Source of the DNA: Saccharopolyspora phatthalungensis
GTDB taxonomy: Bacteria > Actinomycetota > Actinomycetes > Mycobacteriales > Pseudonocardiaceae
Direction of reading: 5' to 3'
Length of the DNA: 64,000 nt
Assembly: GCF_014203395.1 (NCBI RefSeq)
Contig: NZ_JACHIW010000001.1
Coordinates: forward strand, 2,728,001-2,792,000
Shown: positions 1 through 10,137 of the stretch, piece after piece
Layout: every line of letters begins with the position of its first letter
Position numbering within the stretch: position 1 is the stretch's first letter
Program-made: the position numbers and the translations under genes
The notes under the pieces: model-generated
Seen by the model: the letters and a program-made list of their open reading frames with translations, nothing else
Databases searched by the model: none
What the model was told of the DNA's origin: nothing

Positions 1-907
<907 letters not shown>

Positions 908-969
908 GCTGATCGACTGCGGGTAACCTGCCACCGTCCGGGTGGTGCCGTTGCGGCAGGAGGTGCACC

Positions 970-1992
970 GTGACCGGTCCGGAGCAGGACACGAAACCGA
1001 GCCGGTTGACTTTGCTGCGGCGCCGCCACGAGTGGCTGGACCGGCTCATCCGCGCCTTCGAGCGCTATCAAAGTCAGTACGGCGACTACTACGCCGCCGC
1101 GATCACGTATTTCAGCGTCCTCGCGCTGGTGCCGCTGCTGATGATCGGCTTCGCCGCCGCCGCTTTCGTGCTGCGCGGCAACCCGGACCTGCTGGAGCGG
1201 TTGCGGACCTCGATCACCTCCGCGGTGCCGAGCCCGGCGATGAGCGACATGCTCAACCGCGTCGTCGAACAGGCAATCAGCCAGGCCGGGACGGTCGGGG
1301 TGATCGGTCTGCTCGCGGCGCTGTACTCGGGACTCGGTTGGATGACGAACCTGCGGGAGGCGCTGACCGCGCAGTGGACGCAGGAGGCCGCCAAGCAGTC
1401 GATCGTGCGGCGGATGTCCTCCGACCTGCTGGCGCTGATCGGGCTCGGTGCGGCGATGGCCGTCTCGTTCGGTATCAGCGCGCTCGGCGGCGGCGTCGGG
1501 GTGCAGTTGTTCGAGCTGGTCGGGATCAAGGACGGCCCCGCCGCGGGATTCGTGTTGCGGGTGCTGTCGATCGTGCTGTCGCTGGCGGAGAGCTGGCTGG
1601 TGTTCCTGTGGGTGCTGGCACTGCTGCCGCGCAAGCGCGTCACGTTGCGCAGCGCGGTCTGGGGTGCGCTGTTCGCGGCGGTCGGGTTCGAGATCCTCAA
1701 GCAGGCCGGGGTGATCTACCTGAACATCGTCACCAACTCGCCGGCGGGAGTGGCGTTCGGTCCGATCCTCGGTCTGCTCGTGTTCGCCAACCTGGCCGCG
1801 CGGTTCATCCTGTTCGTCACGGCGTGGACGGCATCGGCCCGGGAGAACCTGGAGATCGAACCGCCGCAACCGCCGGGCCCGGCGATCATCCGCCCGGTAG
1901 TCGAGGTCCGCAACCGGGTGGGCGTGCGTGCCACTGCGGGCCTGGTGGGCCTCGGCGCGGTCGCAAGCTGGGTTTGGCGCCGCAAGCACTAA
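970..1992 (+). CDS. YihY/YhjD-family (BrkB-like) inner-membrane protein
   Basis: A 340-residue polytopic membrane protein of the YihY/virulence-factor BrkB family, once misnamed ribonuclease BN. The molecular function of the family is not established. The GTG start at 970 has an AGGAGG Shine-Dalgarno seven bases upstream. After a basic N-terminal cytoplasmic stretch comes the family core (YYAAAITYFSVLALVPLL), followed by about six hydrophobic helices, including one near residues 40-60, others around 155-180 and 190-215, and two at 225-290. The tail is short and basic. It follows trpS, as the YhjD gene often does in actinobacteria, but nothing here shows a functional link. Confidence 0.85.
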   Translation: MTGPEQDTKPSRLTLLRRRHEWLDRLIRAFERYQSQYGDYYAAAITYFSVLALVPLLMIGFAAAAFVLRGNPDLLERLRTSITSAVPSPAMSDMLNRVVEQAISQAGTVGVIGLLAALYSGLGWMTNLREALTAQWTQEAAKQSIVRRMSSDLLALIGLGAAMAVSFGISALGGGVGVQLFELVGIKDGPAAGFVLRVLSIVLSLAESWLVFLWVLALLPRKRVTLRSAVWGALFAAVGFEILKQAGVIYLNIVTNSPAGVAFGPILGLLVFANLAARFILFVTAWTASARENLEIEPPQPPGPAIIRPVVEVRNRVGVRATAGLVGLGAVASWVWRRKH

Positions 1993-2337
1993 AGCGCCGC
2001 GCGGCGCTCTTCATGGGCGCAAAACCGGTCAGAACTCGCCCTGATTGCTCTGCCGGGAGACGCGTGTCACATCCGATCCGACGAGTCGCTGACCCTTCGT
2101 CATCCATCGCCCCCGACGAATTGCGCGACGCCGTCCGCGAACTTGCGACCCCGCACCACGGCCCAAGCCGATCTGTGACGTCATTTCGGACGGTCGGGGT
2201 GTGCATTTCAAAGCGCAGTCCACCGGGGGACATGCCGTTTCGCAATTAATGTTCCGGCGCACAGTCCTCATTGGTTGACTAAAGATGTCAGTCGACTAAT
2301 CCGACCACGGCCGGCGGGCCGCCGGATGCGAGTCCGG
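1993..2337. other. Convergent intergenic region with a possible terminator hairpin
   Basis: No coding sequence with actinobacterial codon bias is visible. A short GC hairpin (CCGGCGG, one-base loop, CCGCCGG at 2311-2325) sits just beyond the stop of the carboxypeptidase gene and could end its transcription. TTGACTAA (2274) and TCGACTAA (2291) form a near-repeat of unknown meaning. Confidence 0.4.
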
Positions 2338-3612
2338 TCAGGGGTGATCGTTTTCGTTTTGCTTGCGGCGCGCCGCGGCGGCTCGTCGCGCGCGGCGCTG
2401 CCGGACCGCTAGGACACCCATCAGGACAACGGCGACGACCACAAGCAGCGTCAGCGGTCCGCCGACCGTGCCGAACATCGACGAGCTTTGCCGCTGCCCG
2501 CTCTCCGGCGTGCCCTGCGCATCGGCCGCGTTGTCCGCGGCGGGGGGCCGTGGCGACGTGGTCACCAGTTCGCCGACCGGCGAACGCCCGCCGAGTACGA
2601 ATCCGTAGTCGAGCAGGCGCATTGTCTGCTCGGACAGCCGGATCGGCTGGTTCTCGCCATGCATCAGCACCGCCACCAGCCGGTGCCCGTCGCGTTCGGC
2701 CGCGCCGATGAAAGTGTGCCGAGCATCGTCGGTGAACCCGGTCTTGCCGCCGATCGCGCCCGGGTAGCTGCGCAGCACCTGGTTGTCGGTCCACACCTCC
2801 AGCGGCGGGCCGCCCGGTGCGCCCGGCAGCACGGCGTTGTGCGTCCCGATGACAGCGGCGAACGCGGGCTCGCGCATCGCCGTCCGGAAGATGGTCGCCA
2901 GGTCGTAGGCTGAGGTGCTCATGCCCGCGGCATCCAAACCGGACGGTGTCGTGACCCGGGTGTCCAGCGCGCCGATCTTGTGGGCCAGCGCGTTCAGCTT
3001 GCCGAGCGTGACGTCCACCCCGCCCATCTTCATGGCGAGCGCGTGTGCGGCATCGTTGCCGGACTGCAGGATCAGGCCGGTCAGCACCTGCTGCACGGTG
3101 TAGGTGACGCCGGGACTGAGCCCGACCCGGCTGCCCTCCTGGTTGGCGTCCTCCTGGCTAACCACGATGGTGTCGTCCAGCCGCAGCTCGCGGATCGCGG
3201 TGAGCGCGGTGAGCACCTTGATCGTGGACGCCGGGCGATGCCTGGCGTGCGGGTCCTTCGCCGCCAGCACGGTGCCGCTGTCGAGGTCGGCCAGCACCCA
3301 GCTGTCGGCGGTGACCTCGGGAGGCGGCTGCGGCAGCCCCGGCGCGACGATCACGCCGCACTCGCCCATCCGGTCGCCGCCGACCGGGGTCTCCGGAACC
3401 GGCACCGGCTCGGGCATCGGGACCCCCGGGGCGGGCACCTCGGAGGTGTCCACCGGCGGCGGCGGAGCGACGTGGGGGCACGCCGGGGGTGACTGGGCCG
3501 CGGCGGGGCCGGCGGCAGCCAGCATGAGCGAGGCGGCGAAGGTGCAAAGGGCCCCGCTAAGCGTGGATTTCGTGCGGAGCAAGGCGGCCGGGCCGCGAGC
3601 ACTCAGAGGCAC
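2338..3612 (-). CDS. Secreted D-alanyl-D-alanine carboxypeptidase (PBP5-like, peptidase S11)
   Basis: Trims the terminal D-Ala from peptidoglycan stem peptides on the outer face of the membrane. From the GTG at 3612 the protein has about 424 residues. It starts with an export signal ending near AAAGPAAAQS, then a proline-rich linker, then the S11 domain. All three penicillin-binding motifs are seen: STIK (SxxK, about residues 129-132), SGN (184-186) and KTG (290-292). A single C-terminal membrane helix (LLVVVAVVLMGVLAV) followed by an Arg-rich cytoplasmic tail anchors it. The frame stays open to 3789 but that would overlap the divergent gene at 3704. The GTG at 3612 or TTG at 3630 are likelier starts, although neither has a clear ribosome site. 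Confidence 0.9.
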   Translation of the reverse strand: MPLSARGPAALLRTKSTLSGALCTFAASLMLAAAGPAAAQSPPACPHVAPPPPVDTSEVPAPGVPMPEPVPVPETPVGGDRMGECGVIVAPGLPQPPPEVTADSWVLADLDSGTVLAAKDPHARHRPASTIKVLTALTAIRELRLDDTIVVSQEDANQEGSRVGLSPGVTYTVQQVLTGLILQSGNDAAHALAMKMGGVDVTLGKLNALAHKIGALDTRVTTPSGLDAAGMSTSAYDLATIFRTAMREPAFAAVIGTHNAVLPGAPGGPPLEVWTDNQVLRSYPGAIGGKTGFTDDARHTFIGAAERDGHRLVAVLMHGENQPIRLSEQTMRLLDYGFVLGGRSPVGELVTTSPRPPAADNAADAQGTPESGQRQSSSMFGTVGGPLTLLVVVAVVLMGVLAVRQRRARRAAAARRKQNENDHP

Positions 3613-3703
3613 ACGCAGCAGGCTAACCAACCCGGTGCGAGACCGGGACGTCGACCGCCCCCGGAAGAGTGAGTGAAGCAGGTTACAGCGGATACTGGGG
3701 GTC

Positions 3704-3931
3704 GTGACAATTTCCCGCCGCGTTGCGTTGTTCCTGCTGGCCTTCGGCGTGTGGTCGTACTTGCTGTGGCCGAACTTCGTGCGCAACATCTGGAACAGCG
3801 ACCGCTCCTGGGCGGGCGGCTCGCCGACGTACTACCTGATCGTGCACCTGGTGATCGCGGTCGTCTCCCTGACCCTGGGCACCATCATCGGGGTCCTCGG
3901 CTGGCGCGCCTACCGCGCCACCCGCCGCTGA
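3704..3931 (+). CDS. SCO4848-family small membrane protein
   Basis: A 75-residue protein with a GTG start, two hydrophobic helices (about residues 7-24 and 44-68) and a basic C-terminus. The pattern, with a WPNFVRNIW segment after helix 1, matches the actinobacterial SCO4848 family of unknown function. It is divergent from the carboxypeptidase gene and shares a very short upstream region with it. In related actinobacteria the two genes are neighbours, so a cell-envelope role is possible but unproven. Confidence 0.75.
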   Translation: MTISRRVALFLLAFGVWSYLLWPNFVRNIWNSDRSWAGGSPTYYLIVHLVIAVVSLTLGTIIGVLGWRAYRATRR

Positions 3932-3958
3932 CCCCGGGGATTGCATCGTCGAAGCCGG

Positions 3959-4306
3959 CTAAGACGACCGCATGCGCGGGACTCCGCCCTTGCGGCCCAG
4001 GCCGAATGCGACCCGGTAGATGTCGGGCATGTCGAGCTTGGTGTGCGACTCGATCCTGGTGAGAACTGGAAGTCGATACTCATCAGCCGCAACGGCACGA
4101 AGCGCCGGGTCCTGTAGGGCCTGGAACCACACCGTCTTTCCGACGCCGCGGCCGCCTTTCACGACCGTGACATCCGGGTCCAGGGCCAAGCGGTGGCCAC
4201 GCGGAGTGAACAGCGAATGCGGATGCGGTTTGGTCGTGTCGGCGTCCGCCGTGCGCAGCGCTGATTGGAATAGAGCCCGGTACGCCCGTGCATTCAACGA
4301 CGTCAC
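3959..4306 (-). CDS. Truncated P-loop NTPase, last gene of the HEPN/KGGVGR cassette
   Basis: A 115-residue reading frame starting at GTG 4306, which overlaps the stop of the upstream ATPase gene (GTGA). It carries a clear Walker A (GGRGVGKT, about residues 51-58) near the middle but ends about 57 residues later, with no Walker B, sensor or C-terminal domain. It stops only 27 bp from the convergent SCO4848-like gene, so the rest of the gene has probably been deleted. It may therefore be a pseudogene, or a remnant still made by coupling. The substrate and partner are unknown. Confidence 0.6.
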   Translation of the reverse strand: MTSLNARAYRALFQSALRTADADTTKPHPHSLFTPRGHRLALDPDVTVVKGGRGVGKTVWFQALQDPALRAVAADEYRLPVLTRIESHTKLDMPDIYRVAFGLGRKGGVPRMRSS

Positions 4307-5490
4307 GTGCTCTCCTCGACGATTAGCTCGGTTGCGGTGGTCACGAATTGATCGTAAGCCTCGCGGATAAGGTGTGACGAGTACCAGTCCGGTGCGGCCA
4401 GGTGGTTCAGACCGACCAAGCCGGCGTGGAACAGGATCGGCAACGGTGCGTGTGGTGCCTGTTCGTCTTCCGGGCCGAAGTTGAACGCATCCACGTCGGT
4501 CGGCGACATCTCGTCGTAGAGCGTATCCGCAAAGCACTGCTGAGCATTGTCGCGGAAGCCGCTCAGGTATCGCTCAGCGGCACTATCCGGCACCATTGCG
4601 GCGACCATGCGCAGCCGCTGGCGAAGATTGTTCAGGCGGTCATTAGTGAGTTGCCGCCATTGTTCGAAGAGTGCGCGGTACCCGGTCCAGGTGTGTGGGT
4701 TGTCGGTGGCGAATAGAAAACTGAAGCCGCTGAGCCTGGTGATCGCTATCGCCGCGATGTCATGGATACCGGCCCGGCTGTCGAGCAGCGTCACGTCAGG
4801 TTTTCTGCTGCGCTCCGCAACCTGCCGCTCGGCTTCGGCAAGAGCTTCTTCAAGACGGTCTGCGAGCGTTTTCGGACCGTCAGGTCCACCTGGTATTTCG
4901 GTGTAGACGCGGTTCAGCTTGGCAAGGTAGTCCCGTTTGGCCGGAGACCATTCATCAGTGGCGTGCGGCCGAATTGGTGCGCCGTCAGCAGGCAGCAACC
5001 AAACCTCGCCGTTGCCCGGAGATTTGATCACCTCGCTTCGGCTGACCAGTTCCAGACCGGCTTGGTTGCCGACCGCCGATTCGACGAGGTAGTCGACCAA
5101 GCCGTGTTTCGGGAGCGCGATCGTGTTCTGGAGCAACTCCCCGATTCCCGGGGACTCCAGGTCGAGATCCGCTACCAGCACACACAGCCCGAGGTCGGCC
5201 AGGTGCTTGGCGAGCATGAGCGTCGCCGTCGACCGTCCGACGCCGCCCTTGAACCCGTACAGCGTGACCCGGTGTTCAGGCGGATTGAGGCGGGCGCGAA
5301 CCCAGTCGGCCCCGACAACGGTTCGCTCCAACACTGCGAATCGGCCACGGTTTTCCGCTGCTCTTGATTCGTGTCGAACGAGCAGATCGGGTGAGTTCAG
5401 GAAGGTGCTGGCCGTGAACATCTCACTAGCCCGGTGGACCGGTGTCGCGGCGCTGAACGGTCCCACCGCCTTGGCGAACTCGGTTGTCAA
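4303..5490 (-). CDS. KGGVGR-type (ParA/MinD-like deviant) P-loop ATPase
   Basis: About 395 residues, counted from a TTG at 5490 that overlaps the preceding stop. Other in-frame starts are GTG 5466 and ATG 5421. The ribosome sites are poor for all three, so the start is uncertain. The core holds a deviant Walker A, FKGGVGRST (about residues 80-88), where ParA/MinD proteins have KGGVGKT, and a following VADLDLESPG segment like the ParA/MinD switch. The C-terminal half resembles no domain I can name. It lies between a HEPN-like protein and a second P-loop protein in one coupled operon. This suggests an NTP-dependent conflict or defence module rather than chromosome partitioning, because no parB or parS is seen. 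Confidence 0.75.
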   Translation of the reverse strand: MTTEFAKAVGPFSAATPVHRASEMFTASTFLNSPDLLVRHESRAAENRGRFAVLERTVVGADWVRARLNPPEHRVTLYGFKGGVGRSTATLMLAKHLADLGLCVLVADLDLESPGIGELLQNTIALPKHGLVDYLVESAVGNQAGLELVSRSEVIKSPGNGEVWLLPADGAPIRPHATDEWSPAKRDYLAKLNRVYTEIPGGPDGPKTLADRLEEALAEAERQVAERSRKPDVTLLDSRAGIHDIAAIAITRLSGFSFLFATDNPHTWTGYRALFEQWRQLTNDRLNNLRQRLRMVAAMVPDSAAERYLSGFRDNAQQCFADTLYDEMSPTDVDAFNFGPEDEQAPHAPLPILFHAGLVGLNHLAAPDWYSSHLIREAYDQFVTTATELIVEEST

Positions 5491-5648
5491 TCCTTTTCTG
5501 GTATTGCTGCGTCCCGCGTGTCGTCGACAACCAGCGAGAGGCGGCCAACCAGATCGCGCACCAGGATCACGTCGATGCCGGTGCGGCTGGCGTGGTCCGC
5601 GACCTCGTAGGCGTTCTCCCACGCCTTGTCAAAGCGGATCGGGCTCAT
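5487..5648 (-). CDS. 53-residue acidic protein of the HEPN/KGGVGR cassette
   Basis: A small reading frame with an ATG at 5648 that overlaps the stop of the HEPN-like gene (ATGA), and an end that overlaps the likely TTG start of the ATPase gene. The sequence (SPIRFDKAWENAYEVADHA at the start, then a hydrophobic strand and an acidic end) contains no known motif that I recognise. Conserved coupling on both sides supports a real gene. It could be a structural partner or inhibitor of the HEPN protein, but that is only a guess from position. Confidence 0.6.
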   Translation of the reverse strand: MSPIRFDKAWENAYEVADHASRTGIDVILVRDLVGRLSLVVDDTRDAAIPEKD

Positions 5649-6070
5649 GGCAGTGCTCCGGTGATCTGTGCGTCTTCGTGCAACGAGAGTATTCGTTGTG
5701 CTGCTGCCAGGTGGGCATCGGTGCGTTCGGCATCGATGTGGCAGCCATCTGAGTAACGTTCGCCGACTTCCCAGCGTTGGAAGGGATTCGTTCCAGTGAG
5801 AAAGTGGTGGAAGGTGCTGCCGGTGAGGCTCCTGAAGACAGGAGCCATCGCCATTTCCTCCCACCGCCTGGGTAAATGTTTCCGGAAGCTGCTGCCCTCG
5901 ATCCGAACACCCAGATAGTTTTCGAGGATTGCCTTCAACCCGCCCTCGGCGGCGAAGCCTGCGAGGTGATCGGCATTCGCGAGCCGATCGCGATCACGCA
6001 GGACCTGTGCGTCGTGGAAGTGCCGCCGCGCGGCTTCGGCGAAGCTTTCCGCTGTCGCTGGGGAGGGCAT
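5645..6070 (-). CDS. HEPN-like domain protein, candidate RNase effector
   Basis: A 141-residue protein beginning at ATG 6070. Residues 10-50 (AEAARRHFHDAQVL, then AGFAAEGGLKAIL) have the helical pattern of HEPN proteins, in which an Ala-rich helix carries an AAE-LKA element. RYSDGCH (R105 to H111) fits the R-x(4-6)-H signature that forms the RNase site of active HEPN dimers. It is the first gene of a four-gene overlapping operon with a KGGVGR ATPase. HEPN proteins are common RNA-cleaving effectors in toxin-antitoxin and defence systems. RNase activity here is inferred from the motif only. Confidence 0.65.
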   Translation of the reverse strand: MPSPATAESFAEAARRHFHDAQVLRDRDRLANADHLAGFAAEGGLKAILENYLGVRIEGSSFRKHLPRRWEEMAMAPVFRSLTGSTFHHFLTGTNPFQRWEVGERYSDGCHIDAERTDAHLAAAQRILSLHEDAQITGALP

Positions 6071-6128
6071 GATCAGCAGAATACTGACACGGAGTTACAG
6101 GAGACGACCGTCCGTGGATAATGCCGAA

Positions 6129-6172
6129 CGCGAAACGGCGCCCGCCTCGGACGGGGCGGGCGCCGTTTCGCG
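6129..6172. terminator. Strong hairpin downstream of sdhB
   Basis: An 18-bp perfect inverted repeat (6129-6146 with 6155-6172) with an eight-base loop, 7 bp beyond the sdhB stop. There is no T-tract, as is common for actinobacterial terminators. It separates the sdh operon from the HEPN cassette, which is transcribed in the same direction. Confidence 0.75.
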
Positions 6173-6179
6173 GTGTTGT

Positions 6180-6979
6180 TCAGCGGCGGCGGAACATGAG
6201 GGCTCGCTTGACCTCTTGGATCGCCTTCGTCACCTGGATGCCACGCGGGCAGGCGTCCGTGCAGTTGAAGGTCGTGCGGCAGCGCCACACACCGTCGACG
6301 TCGTTGAGGATGTCCAGCCGCTCCTCGGCACCCTCGTCCCGGCTGTCGAAGATGAACCGGTGCGCGTTCACGATCGCCGCCGGGCCGAAGTAGTTGCCGT
6401 CCGACCAGTACACCGGGCACGACGTGGTGCACGCCGCGCACAGGATGCACTTGGTGGTGTCGTCGAACCGGGCCCGCTCGGCGACCGACTGGATGCGCTC
6501 CCGGGTCGGGTCGTTGCCCGTGGTCATCAGGTACGGCTTGACCGCCCGGTACGCCTCGAAGAACGGCTCCATGTCGACCACCAGGTCCTTCTCGACCGGC
6601 AGGCCCTTGATCGGCTCGATGGTCAGCGTGGTGTCGCCGCCCTTGGCCAGCAGGTCCTTCATCAGCACCTTGCAGGCCAGTCGGTTGACCCCGTTGATCC
6701 GCATCGCGTCGGAACCGCACACGCCGTGCGCGCAGGACCGGCGGAACGTCAGCGTTCCGTCGACGTACCACTTGATGTAGTGCAGCAGGTTCAGCACGCG
6801 GTCCGAGGGCAGCGCGGGGATCCGGTAGGACTCCCAGTGCAGGTCCTCGTCGACCTCCGGGTTGTACCGCAGGATCTTGACGGTGACCATCGTGGCGCCG
6901 TCCGGGATCGGCGGGGCATCGGCGGGAAGATCGGACGCCGGGAGGTTGGTCGTGTCGTTGTTCGTGGTGGCGGCGGTCA

Positions 6980-6980
<1 letters not shown>
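6180..6980 (-). CDS. sdhB: Succinate dehydrogenase iron-sulfur subunit
   Basis: Carries electrons from the FAD in SdhA to quinone through three Fe-S clusters, at the inner face of the membrane. The protein has 266 residues. The [2Fe-2S] ferredoxin-like domain shows SCAHGVCGSDAM and a following Cys. The helical domain holds the [4Fe-4S]/[3Fe-4S] cysteines in CILCAACTTSCP and CTDACPRGI. The N-terminus has about 25 extra residues before the fold begins. Its ATG overlaps the sdhA stop by one base (TGATG), so translation is coupled. It is the last gene of sdhCDAB. Confidence 0.97.
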
Positions 6981-8770
<1,790 letters not shown>

Positions 8771-8843
8771 GGTCGCCTCCTCGGGCTGTGGCGGGACCCG
8801 CGGTCGGGGCGTCGATCTCGCCACGCTGTGGTCGTCTGTGGCG

Positions 8844-9263
8844 CTAGCCGATGTTCGGGTCGAAGGTGAAGATCACGAAGGTGCCCAGACCCACGGTCAG
8901 CACGACCGAGACGTACAGCAGCATCTTCAGCCAGAAGCGTGTGCCGTCTTTTCGGGAGTAGTCGTTGATGACGGTACGGAGTCCGTTACCGCCGTGCAGG
9001 CCCGCCAGCCAGAGCATGGTGAGGTCCCAGAACTGCCAGAACGGGGACGCCCAGCGGCCCGCGACGAACGCGAAGTTGATCTTGTGCACGCCGCCGTCCA
9101 GGAACAGCATGATCAGCAGGTGACCCAGCACCAAGAACAGCAGGACAACCCCGGACAGGCGCATGAACAACCAGCTGTAGAGCTCGAAGTTGTTGCGGCG
9201 CGCAGCGGGCCGGGAGGGGCTGCGCGGCTTCTCCACGGAATGCGGTGCGTTGGTGACGGTCAT
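8844..9263 (-). CDS. sdhD: Succinate dehydrogenase membrane anchor subunit
   Basis: A 139-residue membrane protein with three helices (about residues 33-52, 72-92 and 110-132). It follows sdhC with a 3-bp gap and precedes sdhA. The SWLFMRLSGVVLLFLVLGH stretch has the Arg-Ser and His positions expected of the quinone site and haem ligand in actinobacterial SdhD. It anchors the SdhAB head and forms the quinone site with SdhC. Confidence 0.93.
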   Translation of the reverse strand: MTVTNAPHSVEKPRSPSRPAARRNNFELYSWLFMRLSGVVLLFLVLGHLLIMLFLDGGVHKINFAFVAGRWASPFWQFWDLTMLWLAGLHGGNGLRTVINDYSRKDGTRFWLKMLLYVSVVLTVGLGTFVIFTFDPNIG

Positions 9264-9266
9264 GGC

Positions 9267-9701
9267 TCAACCCCCGAAAACTTCCGTGATCGCGCGGCCG
9301 ATCAGGCTGATCGCGGCCGGGATGATCAACACCAGCCAGAGCGCCACTACGGTCCACAACATCGGTTTCTGGTACTTCGTGCCCTTGGACCAGAAGTCGA
9401 CCAGCATGACCCGGATGCCGTTGAACGCGTGGAACAGCACGGCCGCCAGTAGTCCCAGCTCGAACAGGATCATCACCGGGTGCTTGTAGGTTTCGATGAC
9501 CGTGTCGTAGGCATTCGGGGAGACCCGGACCAGAGCGGTGTCCAGGACGTGTACGAACAAGAAGAAGAAGGTGAGTACGCCCGTGATTCGGTGGGCGACC
9601 CACGACCACATGCCCAGATCGCCGCGGTAGAGACGTCCCTTGGCGCGCGGTGCGGTGGCGCGCTGCGGTGCCTCGGCCGCGGAGGCGGTGGTGCTGGCCA
9701 T
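9267..9701 (-). CDS. sdhC: Succinate dehydrogenase cytochrome b556 subunit
   Basis: First gene of sdhCDAB. The 144-residue protein starts at ATG 9701, which has GGAGG seven bases upstream; the frame is open further upstream but would run into the promoter region. It has the SdhC signature WSWVAHRITGVLTFFFLFVHVLD (His and Arg for haem and quinone) and HAFNGIRVMLVDF, with three membrane helices. About 25 Ala/Thr-rich residues precede the fold. It provides haem b ligation and the quinone site with SdhD. Confidence 0.94.
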   Translation of the reverse strand: MASTTASAAEAPQRATAPRAKGRLYRGDLGMWSWVAHRITGVLTFFFLFVHVLDTALVRVSPNAYDTVIETYKHPVMILFELGLLAAVLFHAFNGIRVMLVDFWSKGTKYQKPMLWTVVALWLVLIIPAAISLIGRAITEVFGG

Positions 9702-9908
9702 GGTGGAAGGCCTCCAACCTCGCTGGTGGACTGACGGCCCCGTCCGGGAACTGGGGCGACCGGCCCCGAGTCGCAGTTGGTCCCAATTCGCATTGGGTGC
9801 ACGCCCGTCACCGGCCACGAACTGGGGCCTTGACGCATCGGATGCTAGACCCGACTAATCGCGCGGGCCTACTCGCATGCGCTCTCTGTGATCGACCAGA
9901 CAAGTGCT

Positions 9909-9937
9909 TTGACCCGGTTGATCGATGTAGAAATCAT
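9909..9937 (+). promoter_or_regulatory. Candidate promoter of the nucleoside transporter operon
   Basis: TTGACC (9909-9914) and AATCAT (9932-9937) are separated by 17 bp and fit housekeeping sigma consensus moderately. A TGATCGA element occurs just upstream and again within the spacer, and may be a repressor half-site. The call rests on pattern only. Confidence 0.3.
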
Positions 9938-10074
9938 TTCGTGACACGCGAGCAATGCCCAAGCAGCGCGTCAAGACTTAATTTCGAGAGCCACGTCACC
10001 GAATGGCGTGCGCCGTGCACTAGAAGAACAATTCACCGGAGGCAACCTCTTCGGGTGGGAAGTTCATCCGGCTA

Positions 10075-10111
10075 CCGCGACCCCCACCCGGGGTCGCGGC
10101 CGGGGTCGCGG
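10075..10111 (+). promoter_or_regulatory. Leader hairpin with two competing right arms before the BMP gene
   Basis: CCGCGACCCC (10075-10084) can pair perfectly with GGGGTCGCGG at 10090-10099, or with an identical copy at 10102-10111, because CGGGGTCGCGGC is tandemly duplicated (10089-10112). It lies about 25-60 bases upstream of the start codon and just before the AGGAAAGGGG ribosome site, so it could modulate translation or termination. Confidence 0.45.
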
Positions 10112-10137
10112 CGGGACTGACAGGAAAGGGGAACGGC

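Larger units (their letters stand above)
9702..10137. other. Divergent promoter region between sdhC and the BMP lipoprotein gene
   Basis: A 436-bp gap without a convincing gene. It must hold the sdhCDAB promoter (minus strand) and the promoter and leader of the nucleoside transporter (plus strand). A candidate plus-strand promoter and a leader hairpin are listed separately. Confidence 0.6.

Noticed and set aside
4303..5490. Reading the KGGVGR ATPase as a ParA of a partition locus
   Set aside because: There is no parB-like gene or parS-like palindrome nearby, the Walker A is deviant, and the neighbours are HEPN-like and P-loop proteins.
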